This document shows, one piece after another, positions 33,270-41,472 of a DNA stretch of 59,956 nucleotides. Source of the stretch: Alphaproteobacteria bacterium (GTDB taxonomy: Bacteria; Pseudomonadota; Alphaproteobacteria; UBA7985; JAUIBT01); contig JAUIBT010000022.1 of assembly GCA_030428255.1 (NCBI GenBank), forward strand, positions 1 to 59,956, written 5' to 3'. The position numbers and the translations under genes were made by a program. How positions within the stretch are numbered: the stretch's first letter is position 1; every line of letters begins with the position of its first letter. The notes beneath the pieces were generated by a model. It had not been told where the DNA came from. It worked only from the letters and a program-made list of their open reading frames with translations, and did no database searches.

Positions 33270-33572
33270 ATGCTGGCTATGCTTGAAACGCTCCGCATCG
33301 ACAAAAACATCAAGCGCGCGAAACTGGTGCGCTTCACCTTCAACGAAACCGAGATTGAGGCCCACTTGGGAGAACCCTTGGTCGCGGCTCTGTGGGTCGC
33401 CGGTGTGCGCAGCCTGCGTTATGCCCCGCGCGATGAAAAGCCGCGCGGCCTGTATTGCGCTATGGGCAACTGCCAGGAGTGCGCCGTGATGATCAACGGC
33501 ATGAAAGCCGAAGCCTGCCGCGTTGTGGTCAACGAGGGCATGGTGGTCACCAGTCTGCGAGGCCCCCGATGA
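33270..33572 (+). CDS. 2Fe-2S ferredoxin-like subunit of an FAD dehydrogenase
   Basis: A 100-residue protein with a ferredoxin fold (Fer2_4 type). FTFNETEIEAHLGEPLVAAL is followed by the cluster ligands YCAMGNCQECAVMINGMKAE with a fourth Cys in EACR. This small subunit accompanies opine, octopine/nopaline and D-hydroxyproline dehydrogenases (OoxA/HcnA-like). It overlaps the next gene by ATGA. ATG at 33270 or 33279 may start it. Confidence 0.85.
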   Translation: MLAMLETLRIDKNIKRAKLVRFTFNETEIEAHLGEPLVAALWVAGVRSLRYAPRDEKPRGLYCAMGNCQECAVMINGMKAEACRVVVNEGMVVTSLRGPR

Positions 33573-35074
33573 CCCAGCCCCGCGCTCGCGCTGATGCGGG
33601 GCGTGCCGCCGCCAGCCGTACCGCCGGCGAGCCGCGCCGCGAGCAGGTTGAAAAGTTCGATCTGATTGTGCTGGGCGCTGGCCCGGCCGGGATCGAGGCG
33701 GCCTTGACCGCGCGTTCGCTTGGTATGCGGGTGCTGATCATTGATGAAGCGCCCCAGGCGGGCGGGCAATACTACCGCGCGCCTAATCTGGCGGTGCAAG
33801 ACATGCCCTCCACTCCCGAAAAGCGCGAGGGCGACCGCTTGCGGATGCGCCTGGCTGAAGCTGACGTACAGACCTGGTTCAATCACCGCATCTGGTCGAT
33901 CGAGCCGTCCTATCGTGTTGCATGTGCGACCGGCATCCACAATCGCTTGGCCGAGGCTCCGGCGATGATCATCGCCACCGGCGTGGTGGAAAAGGTGCGC
34001 CCGGTACCGGGCTGGACCCAGCCGGGCGTCATGGGCTTGGCCGCCGCGGCGATTATGGTCAAATCTTATAAGGTGGTGCCCGGCAAGCGGGTGCTGCTGA
34101 CTGGGTCTGGACCCCTGCTGTATGACGTGGCGACCAAGATCTGTGCAGCGGGCGGCGACATCGCTGCGGTCGTCGATGCGGTGCCCTTATCCACCTGGAT
34201 GCAGCAAACGACTCGCCTGGCGCGCAAACCCAAATTGCTGGCCAAAGGGCTGGGCTGGATGGCCTACCTGCGCGCGCGGGGCGTTAAGATCTATCGCGGC
34301 CATGCCCTGTGCGAGGTGCTGGGCAGCGGCGAAGCCGACGGCGCGTTGATCCGCAAAGTAGATGCCGACTGGTACCCCGTTGAGGGTCAAGAGCCAATCC
34401 AGATCGACTGCGACACGGTTTGCTATGGCTATGGCCTACAACCGGGCCTGGACATGAGCCGCCTTCTGGGTGCCGAGCACGTCTATAAGCGCTCACGCGG
34501 GGGCTGGACGCTAAAGACCGACCGCTTCTTGCGCACCTCTTTGCGCAAGGTCTATGCAGCGGGCGATGTCGCCGGGGCCTTTGGCATTGACTTGGCGGGC
34601 ATGCGCGGGCGGCTGGCCGCCTACACCGCCGCCATGGATGGCCGCTTTATCGAACCCAAGCGCTTTCGCCTGGAGGCCAAGCCGCTGAAAGACGCGCTGC
34701 CGCACTCGGCCAGCTTTGGCCGTGCGGTCAATCGCTTGTCCATGCCGCGGCGGGGGTTGGTGGCCTTCATCACGCCCGAGACCACGATTTGCCGCTGTGA
34801 GAGCATCACGCGCTCCAAGCTGGAGATGGCGATCCAACAAGGTGCGCATTCGCTGACGACGCTGCGCTCGGCCACGCGCTGTGGCATGGGGCCTTGCGGT
34901 GGGCGCTATTGCCTGTCGGCGGCCTCAACCATCTTGCGCGAGGAGCTGGAGATCGACTTCGGCGATATCGGTATCGTCAAGGGCCGCTCGCCCATGCGTC
35001 CGGTCCACATTCGCACCTTTACACAGGACTTCGCCTATTCCGACCTACCACAGCGCAAGCCGCCGCCCCTGTGA
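33569..35074 (+). CDS. FAD/NAD(P)-binding subunit with BFD-like 2Fe-2S domain
   Basis: A 501-residue flavoprotein. FAD motif FDLIVLGAGPAGIEAALTAR at about residue 30, YRAPN downstream, a second nucleotide motif GKRVLLTGSGPLLYDVA and the late FAD motif KVYAAGDVAGAFG. The C-terminal part has Cys ligands ICRCES and TRCGMGPCGGRYC of a BFD-like 2Fe-2S domain. This is the alpha-type subunit of opine or D-hydroxyproline dehydrogenases. ATG at 33569 overlaps the previous stop. An N-terminal Arg/Ala-rich extension is unusual and may not be part of the mature protein. Confidence 0.85.
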   Translation: MTQPRARADAGRAAASRTAGEPRREQVEKFDLIVLGAGPAGIEAALTARSLGMRVLIIDEAPQAGGQYYRAPNLAVQDMPSTPEKREGDRLRMRLAEADVQTWFNHRIWSIEPSYRVACATGIHNRLAEAPAMIIATGVVEKVRPVPGWTQPGVMGLAAAAIMVKSYKVVPGKRVLLTGSGPLLYDVATKICAAGGDIAAVVDAVPLSTWMQQTTRLARKPKLLAKGLGWMAYLRARGVKIYRGHALCEVLGSGEADGALIRKVDADWYPVEGQEPIQIDCDTVCYGYGLQPGLDMSRLLGAEHVYKRSRGGWTLKTDRFLRTSLRKVYAAGDVAGAFGIDLAGMRGRLAAYTAAMDGRFIEPKRFRLEAKPLKDALPHSASFGRAVNRLSMPRRGLVAFITPETTICRCESITRSKLEMAIQQGAHSLTTLRSATRCGMGPCGGRYCLSAASTILREELEIDFGDIGIVKGRSPMRPVHIRTFTQDFAYSDLPQRKPPPL

Positions 35075-35129
35075 CGGCCCGCACCAAGCCTGCCATGTTT
35101 CCACCTGCAACAAGTGATCTACATAAACC

Positions 35130-36242
35130 GTGAGCCAAGACTTTGACATAGCCGTGATTGGCGGCGGCATCATGGGATGCTGTACCGCGCTGGAGCTGGC
35201 GCGCTCAAACATGCGGGTCTTGCTGATCGAACAGCGCGCGTTGGGCGGCGGCACCAGCCGCTCGAACATGGGCACTCTGCTGTTGCAAACCCACCGCCTA
35301 GCGCTCTTACCCTATGCGCGAGCGGGCTATAGCTTCTGGCAAGATCTGGGCTATGAGGCAGGCTTTGTTGCCAAGGGCAGCATCAACCTGGCCTTTGCAC
35401 CCGACGAGGCGGCCTTGCTGGAGCGGCGCACCAAACTGCGCCAAGATGCGGGCGTGGGGGTTGAGATGATCTCGCTCGAACGCCTGAGTGAGCTGGAGCC
35501 GGGGCTGTCGGGCAAGCCGATTGCTGCGGCCTATGCGCCTGAGGATGCGGCGGTCAACTCCAACCGCCACCACCAGGTCTTCACCAAGCTGTTGGCCGAT
35601 GCCGGCGTGCATGTCCTGGAGAATACAGGCGTCTACCGCATTTCAGTCGAAGATCAAGGCGTGGCGATCTTGAGCGCAGGCGAGTGCCGTCGGGTCAAGC
35701 GCTTGGTGGTGGCCAGCGGTGCGGCCAGCGGCGGCATGCTGGAGCGTATGGGGCTGGGCCTGCCCTTGCAGACCAAGGTGCTAACATTGTCCGTGACCGA
35801 ACGCACCCAAAAGCGCTTGTCGCACGTCATCACCCACGCGCTGGGCGCGCTGAAGCTGTCGCAAACGCCGATCGGCGCGACCCTGATCGGGGGCGATTGG
35901 GAAGGTTTGCCTGACGAGCGCGGCGGCTCGGGACGGGTTGATCTGGATACCTTGCTGCCCAATTTGCGCCTGGCACAGTACGCAGCGCCCTATCTCAATG
36001 ACCTGCGGTTGGTGCGCTCTTGGACCGCGTTGGAGGCTGTGACGCCCGATGCTTTTCCGCTGGTGGGATCGGTGGTGCATGACCCGGATGTGTATGTGCT
36101 GGCGGGCTGCCCGGATGGCTACTTGGCCGGGCCGGGCCTGGCGACGGCTTTGGCCTCGCGGGTTCTGGAGCGGGCCTGCACCTTTGACGTATCGACCTTC
36201 TCGCCGCTGCGGTTTCAAGCCTCTGCTTTGGCGGGCGCCTAA
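35130..36242 (+). CDS. DAO-type FAD oxidoreductase (catalytic subunit)
   Basis: A 370-residue amine/amino-acid oxidase of the DAO superfamily. DIAVIGGGIMGCCTALELAR binds FAD, GGGTSRSNMG follows the first strand, and the C-terminal PLVGSVVHDPDVYVLAGCPD closes the flavin site. Together with the two preceding genes it forms an operon like opine or D-hydroxyproline dehydrogenases, which oxidise a secondary amine and pass electrons through the Fe-S subunits to the respiratory chain. The exact substrate is unknown. GTG start at 35130, 55 bp after the previous stop. Confidence 0.85.
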   Translation: MSQDFDIAVIGGGIMGCCTALELARSNMRVLLIEQRALGGGTSRSNMGTLLLQTHRLALLPYARAGYSFWQDLGYEAGFVAKGSINLAFAPDEAALLERRTKLRQDAGVGVEMISLERLSELEPGLSGKPIAAAYAPEDAAVNSNRHHQVFTKLLADAGVHVLENTGVYRISVEDQGVAILSAGECRRVKRLVVASGAASGGMLERMGLGLPLQTKVLTLSVTERTQKRLSHVITHALGALKLSQTPIGATLIGGDWEGLPDERGGSGRVDLDTLLPNLRLAQYAAPYLNDLRLVRSWTALEAVTPDAFPLVGSVVHDPDVYVLAGCPDGYLAGPGLATALASRVLERACTFDVSTFSPLRFQASALAGA

Positions 36243-36261
36243 GAGCGACCGTTATGAGTCC

Positions 36262-36363
36262 AAGGCAGCGTCGCTCCCTGCGGTGCTGAGCTTTGACCAG
36301 ATCTTTTGTGCAACGAGATGCCAGGCGGCAGAGCGGTCATTGTGGCAGAGCGGTCATATGCGG
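36262..36363 (+). repeat. 102-bp dispersed repeat, copy C
   Basis: Begins 20 bp after the DAO gene stop, in the same sense. It reads KAASLPAVLSFDQIF ... ERSLWQSGHM with no stop; in fact the frame immediately after the DAO stop codon runs through it to 36384. Confidence 0.65.
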
Positions 36364-36372
36364 TATGGCCAC

Positions 36373-36424
36373 AAACAAAAATAGCCCGCCACCGCAGGCT
36401 CAACGAAGAGCAAACGAGGCGGGC
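36373..36424 (-). terminator. Rho-independent terminator of metY
   Basis: On the minus strand GCCCGCC (36418-36424) pairs with GGCGGGC (36384-36390) across a long loop, followed by TATTTTTGTTTG. It lies 40 bp beyond the metY stop. Confidence 0.75.
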
Positions 36425-36464
36425 CAGCAGGGCAGGCAAATGCGGGGCAAATCGAATGGGTCGA

Positions 36465-37745
36465 TCAGCCCAGTGCTTGATCCAGGTCTGCGATCAAATC
36501 GTCGGCATTCTCAATACCGATGGACAAACGCACCGCATCAGGCGCAACGCCAGCGGCTTCTTGCTGCGCTGCCGAGAGCTGACGGTGGGTGGTCGAGGCC
36601 GGGTGAATGACCAGCGATTTGGCATCTCCCAAGTTGGCGACGTGGCTGAAGATCTCCAGGTTCTTGACCAAGGACAAGCAGGCGTCATAGCCGCCCTTCA
36701 GCTTGATCGACAGCAGGGCCCCAGCGCCTTTGGGCGTGATGCGCTGCTTAACATCCTTGTAGGCCGAGCTGTCTAGACCGGCGTAAGACACACTGCTGAC
36801 GCGCGGATCATTTTCAAGCCAAGCGGCGATCTTTTCGGCATTCGCCACGTGCTCACGCATACGCAAAGACAAGGTTTCAATACCCAACAGCGTGTAGTGC
36901 GCGCCTTGCGGGTTCATGGTCATGCCCAGATCGCGCAAGCCCACGGCAATGCCATAGAAGGTGAAGGCCAGCCCGCCAAAGGTCTCGTGAAACTTCAGGC
37001 CGTGGTAGGCCTCGCAGGGTTCGCTGAGCTTGGGGTACTTGCCAGACGCGCTCCAGTCAAACGCGCCGCTGTCGACGATACAGCCGCCGGTCACCGTGCC
37101 GTTGCCGGTCAGGTACTTGGTGGTGGAATGCACAACCAAAGTTGCACCGAAGGTAAAGGGCTGGCAGAGGTAGGGCGTCGCCAAGGTGTTATCGACGATC
37201 AGCGGGACGCCGACGCGCTGCGCCAAAGCGCCAATGGCCTCCAGGTCGGTGATGGCACCGCCGGGGTTGGCGATGCTCTCACAAAACAGTGCACGGGTTT
37301 GCTCGTCGATGGCCGCTTCAACCGCTGCTGGGTCGTCGAAATCGACAAAGGTCGCGCTCCAGCCAAAGGACTTGATGGTCTGGCTGAACTGGGTGACCGT
37401 TCCGCCATACAGCTTGTCAGAGGCCACCAGGTTTGTGCCGGGCTCCATGAGCGCGAACAAAGCCATGATTTGTGCCGCATGGCCCGAGCTGCAAGCCACC
37501 GCGCCGACGCCACCTTCAAGCACCGCGATCCGCTCTTGCAGCGCGGCAACCGTGGGGTTGGTCAGGCGCGAGTAGATATAGCCAAGCTCTTGCAGGTTGA
37601 ACAGGCGCGCGGCGTGGTCAACGTCTTTAAAGCCAAAGGCGGTCGATTGGTAAATGGGGATCTGACGGGCACCGGTGGCTTCGTCAAACTTGGCGCCGCC
37701 GTGAATCTGTTTGGTTTGAAAGCCAGCCTTGCTGAGATCGATCAT
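36465..37745 (-). CDS. metY: O-acetylhomoserine sulfhydrylase (MetY)
   Basis: A 426-residue PLP enzyme of the Cys/Met metabolism family. It forms homocysteine from O-acetylhomoserine and sulfide. Motifs: QIPIYQSTAFGF near the N-terminus, YSRLTNPT, the aspartate of VGVPLIVDNTLATPYLCQP, and the PLP lysine in VVHSTTKYLTGNG, followed by VTGGCIVDSG. The insertion with K-Y-P-K-L-S-E-P-C-E-A-Y-H-G distinguishes MetY from cystathionine enzymes. I chose ATG at 37745, with GGGAGAA upstream, over a 54-codon extension that overlaps a structured leader. Confidence 0.93.
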   Translation of the reverse strand: MIDLSKAGFQTKQIHGGAKFDEATGARQIPIYQSTAFGFKDVDHAARLFNLQELGYIYSRLTNPTVAALQERIAVLEGGVGAVACSSGHAAQIMALFALMEPGTNLVASDKLYGGTVTQFSQTIKSFGWSATFVDFDDPAAVEAAIDEQTRALFCESIANPGGAITDLEAIGALAQRVGVPLIVDNTLATPYLCQPFTFGATLVVHSTTKYLTGNGTVTGGCIVDSGAFDWSASGKYPKLSEPCEAYHGLKFHETFGGLAFTFYGIAVGLRDLGMTMNPQGAHYTLLGIETLSLRMREHVANAEKIAAWLENDPRVSSVSYAGLDSSAYKDVKQRITPKGAGALLSIKLKGGYDACLSLVKNLEIFSHVANLGDAKSLVIHPASTTHRQLSAAQQEAAGVAPDAVRLSIGIENADDLIADLDQALG

Positions 37746-37784
37746 GCTATTCTCCCTGAGCACATAGTTGCTGGTGTGATAGCC

Positions 37785-37838
37785 AATGATTTTGTGTCGT
37801 GCAAATTGATCTCGCGAAACAAGATTTGCTAAATCATT
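37785..37838 (-). promoter_or_regulatory. Structured leader of metY
   Basis: On the minus strand AATGATTT (37831-37838) pairs perfectly with AAATCATT (37785-37792). Nested inside are GCAAAT and ATTTGC, with ATCT/AGAT as a further stem around TTTCGCG. The element ends 40 bases before the metY ATG. metY genes in alphaproteobacteria often sit behind SAM-II or SAM-V riboswitches, but I do not see a convincing consensus for either. It may be a novel or degenerate leader, or an operator. Confidence 0.4.
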
Positions 37839-38000
37839 CAGCATAGCTAACCATGTTCTGCAAAATCGACCTTTTGCGGGCCGCAGCATGGTGCCCAGCG
37901 GGTACAATTCCAGGACAAAGACCTTATCTTTCGCGGGGCCGACCGAAGGCAGCTTTCACCCTGCCAGCGATCAGCCAACAGTCTCTTTGCCCGCTTGGGG

Positions 38001-39356
38001 CTAACCTTGGGACGGCCAGGCGTGGTGCTCGTCGTCGATGACGAAGACGTGGCGATGGCCGGTCTTGCCGTGCTGCTGCAAATGGGGGTGGTCGGGGGGC
38101 AAGTCAGGGTGGCTGTGCTCCAGCTCGCGTGCTGCTCTAGCTGGCCAGACCAACCGCGCGGCGACGACACCCGCGACAGCTAGAGCGCCAAGCAACAACA
38201 ACGCCACGCCCAGCCCCAGCACTTGCCCCGCCCAGCCCGCCAGCGGATAGGTCAGCAGCCAGCAGGCGTGCGAGAGAGCAAACTGCGCGGCAAACAATGC
38301 CGAACGGTCTTCAGGGTGGCTCGAACGCCGCAGCAGCCGACCCGAAGGGGTCAGAACCGAGGTATAAAGCGCGCCGCTGAGCGCCCAAGTCGCCAGAAGC
38401 AGCGGCCAGCTCAGCAGTCCAGCGGTGAGCATGACGAGGCCATGGGTCAGGGTCGCGCCCGCCAGGCCGACACCCGCCGCGATCATCACCCTTCGGTCGC
38501 TCAGATGGTCGAGCAGGCGCGGCAGCAGCAGGGCCGCCAGCATGGAGCCCGCCCCAAAGGCGGCCAGCGCAGAGGCGACCCGCACCTCCCCGCCGCCATA
38601 GCCCAGGCGCACCAGCACCACCGTGTTGACGATGACAAAGGCTCCGCCAGCCGCCGCCGCCATGTTGAGCGACAGCAGCCCGCGCAGCCGCGGGGTGGCT
38701 ACATAGATACGCAAGCCACGGGTCAAGCGTTCGGCAAAACTGCGCGCGCGGGCGGCCGTCTTGCGCTGCGGGAGCTGGGCGTTGGCGACCAGCAAAGCCG
38801 AGCCTAAGAACCCGGCCACCGTGCCCAAGAACAAGCTGCTGTAGCTCATGACAAGCAAGGCCGCCGCGGCCAGGGTCGGACTGATCAGGTTTTCCAAATC
38901 ATAGGCGAGCCGAGATAAGGATAGGGCTTGGGTGTAGTCGTCCTCGTCCTCAAGGATGTCGGGGATGAGGGCCTGAAACGCGGGGGTGAAGGTGGCGGAG
39001 GCCGCTTGCAACACAAAGATCAGTGCATAGACCTGCCACACCGCGTCGATAAAGGGCAGCAACAACGCCACGGCGGCGCGGATCACATCGGCCCCAATCA
39101 GTACGGCTTTGCGCGGCAGCCGCTCGGCCAGGGCGTTGGCCAGGGGGGCAAGGCCGACATAGGCGATCATCTTGATTGCGAGCGCCGTGCCCAAGACCGC
39201 GCCTGCTGCCTCGCCTGCCAGATCGTAGGCCAGCAAGCCCAGGGCGACCGTCATCAGGCCGGTACCTAGCAAGGCGATGACCTGGGCTGAAAAGAGCCGG
39301 GCGTAGCTGGGATTTATCAGTGGCCGAAACACGGGTGGAGGTCCCAAATGGGTCAA
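38001..39356 (-). CDS. MFS exporter with a histidine-rich C-terminal tail
   Basis: A 451-residue major-facilitator transporter with 12 likely helices; the family A-motif region appears as ALAERLPRKAVLIGADVIRA after helix 2. The order and DILEDEDDYTQALSLSRLAY resemble MFS drug or metabolite exporters. The cytoplasmic tail has His clusters (HSHPDLPPDHPHLQQHG and HRHVFVIDDEHHAW), suggesting metal binding. The substrate is unknown. Start is TTG at 39356; no strong ribosome-binding site is seen. The gene lies 255 bp upstream of metY on the same strand. Confidence 0.75.
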   Translation of the reverse strand: MTHLGPPPVFRPLINPSYARLFSAQVIALLGTGLMTVALGLLAYDLAGEAAGAVLGTALAIKMIAYVGLAPLANALAERLPRKAVLIGADVIRAAVALLLPFIDAVWQVYALIFVLQAASATFTPAFQALIPDILEDEDDYTQALSLSRLAYDLENLISPTLAAAALLVMSYSSLFLGTVAGFLGSALLVANAQLPQRKTAARARSFAERLTRGLRIYVATPRLRGLLSLNMAAAAGGAFVIVNTVVLVRLGYGGGEVRVASALAAFGAGSMLAALLLPRLLDHLSDRRVMIAAGVGLAGATLTHGLVMLTAGLLSWPLLLATWALSGALYTSVLTPSGRLLRRSSHPEDRSALFAAQFALSHACWLLTYPLAGWAGQVLGLGVALLLLGALAVAGVVAARLVWPARAARELEHSHPDLPPDHPHLQQHGKTGHRHVFVIDDEHHAWPSQG

Positions 39357-39446
39357 GGATGGAAGCCGTCAGCCTAGGCCAAAGCTTGGGGTTTTGAAAT
39401 CCCTCAATTGCTTGGGGCGCGCGAGCAATGTCAGCTCGACGCGGCG

Positions 39447-40106
39447 CTAATTCTGATAGACCTGGATTTGCAGCCAGTCGCGCAGGGGCTTTAAGCGGTC
39501 AAGTTGGCCGGCGATGGCCTGCACAGCGCCCGGGCCATAAATCAACGCCGGATCAGGGCTGGGCAACCAGACGCTGAAGCTCTTACGTCGCAGCAGATCG
39601 GCGCGGGGGTGATCGCCAGCATAGGGCGCTGGGACCCGCTTAAGCTCGGCTGCGGGAAGATCGAGCGATTGGGCCTCCAGCGCAGCCATCAGCGCAGCGC
39701 CCGCCGGGCCATCGACCGCCTGACGCCAGGCTTCAAGGTGCGCTTTATCAAAGCCAAAGCAGCCATAGCCGATATGCAACTGCGCGCGGCCTTGCGATAC
39801 CTCAAGCCCGACCATCCAGCCAGGGCCCGTGTCACCATCCATGACCGCCATATGCAGGTGCGTGTTGTAGGGGCGCTTGTCCTTTGCAAAGCGCAGGTCG
39901 CGATGCATGCGGAAGATCTTGGCCCGACCGTCCACGGCATAGCGCGCTGAGATGAGCGCGCTGAGCGCGTCGATAAAGCTCTCAGACGGCGCCTTGATCG
40001 CTGCTTGATAGCGTGGCTTGTGGGCGGTGAACCAGTTGCGGTCGTTGTTTTCGGCCAAATCGCTCAAGAAGGCGTAGGCATCGGCAGTAAAGGGCGTTGG
40101 GCACAT
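39447..40106 (-). CDS. DUF2461 domain protein
   Basis: A 219-residue protein with the DUF2461 (TIGR02453) pattern: FLSDLAENNDRNWFTAHKPR, KIFRMHRDLRFAKDKRPYNT, HIGYGCFGFDKAHLEAWRQA and the C-terminal RRKSFSVWLP. Function unknown. ATG at 40106 has AAGGAG 9 bases upstream, and the start lies 43 bp inside the preceding tfoX-like gene, so expression is coupled. Confidence 0.85.
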   Translation of the reverse strand: MCPTPFTADAYAFLSDLAENNDRNWFTAHKPRYQAAIKAPSESFIDALSALISARYAVDGRAKIFRMHRDLRFAKDKRPYNTHLHMAVMDGDTGPGWMVGLEVSQGRAQLHIGYGCFGFDKAHLEAWRQAVDGPAGAALMAALEAQSLDLPAAELKRVPAPYAGDHPRADLLRRKSFSVWLPSPDPALIYGPGAVQAIAGQLDRLKPLRDWLQIQVYQN

Positions 40107-40456
40107 GATTTGGGCTCCTTGGGCGGCAGACTGAGGGCGTGTGAGACGGCAAGGCTGAGCCAATTGGCAAAGCGATCCGGCGCACAATCCTCGGCCTCGA
40201 CAAAGTAGAATCCGCGCATGTGGCGCCCGCCCTGCACGAGTTTTTCTCCTCCGCCGATGGCCTCGGCTCGCGCGACGTTGCCCAGGCCAACGCGGAACAT
40301 GAAGAGGCGACGGCCGCTCTTATCACGGTGCGCACCGCCGACCATGTGGTCGTTGACAAAGAAACAAACACCACCCATCATGGTTTTTTCCGATACACTC
40401 GGCAGGCCTTCCATGGCGTCGCGAAAGATTTGTGACAAAGGTTCATCAACGGCCAT
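40064..40456 (-). CDS. TfoX/Sxy N-terminal domain protein
   Basis: About 130 residues with the TfoX N-terminal domain: TMMGGVCFFVNDHMVGGAHR, GRRLFMFRVG and a C-terminal RGFYFVEAEDCAPDRFANWL. The full-length Sxy protein regulates competence in Gammaproteobacteria; single-domain homologues such as this have no proven role. ATG at 40456 has AAGGAGAG upstream. The end overlaps the DUF2461 gene. Confidence 0.85.
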   Translation of the reverse strand: MAVDEPLSQIFRDAMEGLPSVSEKTMMGGVCFFVNDHMVGGAHRDKSGRRLFMFRVGLGNVARAEAIGGGEKLVQGGRHMRGFYFVEAEDCAPDRFANWLSLAVSHALSLPPKEPKSCAQRPLLPMPTPS

Positions 40457-40552
40457 GGTGCGGCTCTCCTTCGCGAGCAAGGTGATTGGGTGGCGGAAGA
40501 CTAACGCCATTTGCCCTGCAAAGGCAAAGCAAGCCGTGGCAAATCTGAAGAG

Positions 40553-40648
40553 CAACACGGCGGGTCACACACCGCTGAACGACACGGCGGGTCACACACC
40601 GCTGAACGACACGGCGGGTCTCACACCGCTGAGCGACACGGCGGGTCA
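40553..40648. repeat. 27-bp tandem repeat
   Basis: About 3.6 units of ACACGGCGGGTCACACACCG plus CTGAACG, period 27. CGGCGG and CCGCTG in each unit can pair. The array lies between the divergent TfoX-like gene and the secreted-protein gene at 40679. Confidence 0.85.
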
Positions 40649-40678
40649 GGGCGCTAAGTAAAAAAGGAGCAAGGGATC

Positions 40679-41323
40679 ATGTCTCGCCAAACAACCGGTT
40701 CCCCAGTGGCCACGCGGAGCGGTCTTTGCCTTGGCAGGAAGTCTGCACGTCGCGCTTGGGGGCTGAGCTTTGGTGTGGCGCTGGTGCTATTGACCGCCAG
40801 CAGCGCCCAAGCCCAGTGCGCTGCGTTTGATTTTTACTGCTTGTTCGGGGCCTACGGTCAAGACGGCGGTTATCGGGATAGCCAAGATTTCGAGCCGCCC
40901 TATCCCGCGCCTAGCCCCGGCGCGCGCTGGGCGGATCCTTATGCCAGCAATCCTGCGCGGATTGTCGATCAGTATGGCAACTACTACGGTCGCTACTCGG
41001 CCAACCCCTATTTGGAAGACTCGGTCACCAACCCAGAAGGGCGCTATGGTCCCAATGGCATTGGGCAGACCTATGGCTATACTGGCGGCTACAGCAATTC
41101 TCCCAGCAACGGTTACAACAACGGTTACAGCAGCGGTTACAGCAGCAGAAACGGAAACCGCGACCCTTATGGCCTCCACTCAGGCAATGGCGATCCCTAT
41201 GGCTTGAACTCGGGCAACGACTACGGTTACGGCTATAATCCTGGCGGCAGCACGATCTATAACGAGTTGAACAGAGGTTCGGCCAACGGGCGGCAGTTTT
41301 ATTTGGTGCCGTCGGAAGACTAG
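40679..41323 (+). CDS. Secreted Tyr/Gly/Asn/Ser-rich low-complexity protein
   Basis: A 214-residue protein with a long signal peptide (LSFGVALVLLTASSAQAQ). The mature N-terminus has two close Cys (CAAFDFYC). The rest is rich in Tyr, Gly, Asn and Ser, with repeats such as NGYNNGYSSGYSS and GNGDPYGL. No family recognised. The composition suggests a disordered or adhesive envelope protein (inference). ATG has AAGGAG 9 bases upstream. Confidence 0.65.
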   Translation: MSRQTTGSPVATRSGLCLGRKSARRAWGLSFGVALVLLTASSAQAQCAAFDFYCLFGAYGQDGGYRDSQDFEPPYPAPSPGARWADPYASNPARIVDQYGNYYGRYSANPYLEDSVTNPEGRYGPNGIGQTYGYTGGYSNSPSNGYNNGYSSGYSSRNGNRDPYGLHSGNGDPYGLNSGNDYGYGYNPGGSTIYNELNRGSANGRQFYLVPSED

Positions 41324-41472
41324 CTTCCATTGATAGTCATGAGTCACCTCAGCGCCATGTGGGTTCGTGGGTGTCCTAGGTCACGGAACGAGAGCCCGCG
41401 CCAAGGCGTTGCCTTGCCAAACCTCGGCCTTCGTCGTAGCCTTTTTGTTTTGAAAGAGGAGGAAGGTTCGCC

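Noticed and set aside
37785-37838. Canonical SAM-II riboswitch before metY
   Set aside because: The nested perfect stems do not follow the SAM-II pseudoknot order I know; kept only as an unassigned structured leader.
36465-37907. Longer MetY starting at 37907
   Set aside because: The additional 54 residues lack family similarity and would be encoded by the structured leader; ATG at 37745 has a good ribosome-binding site.
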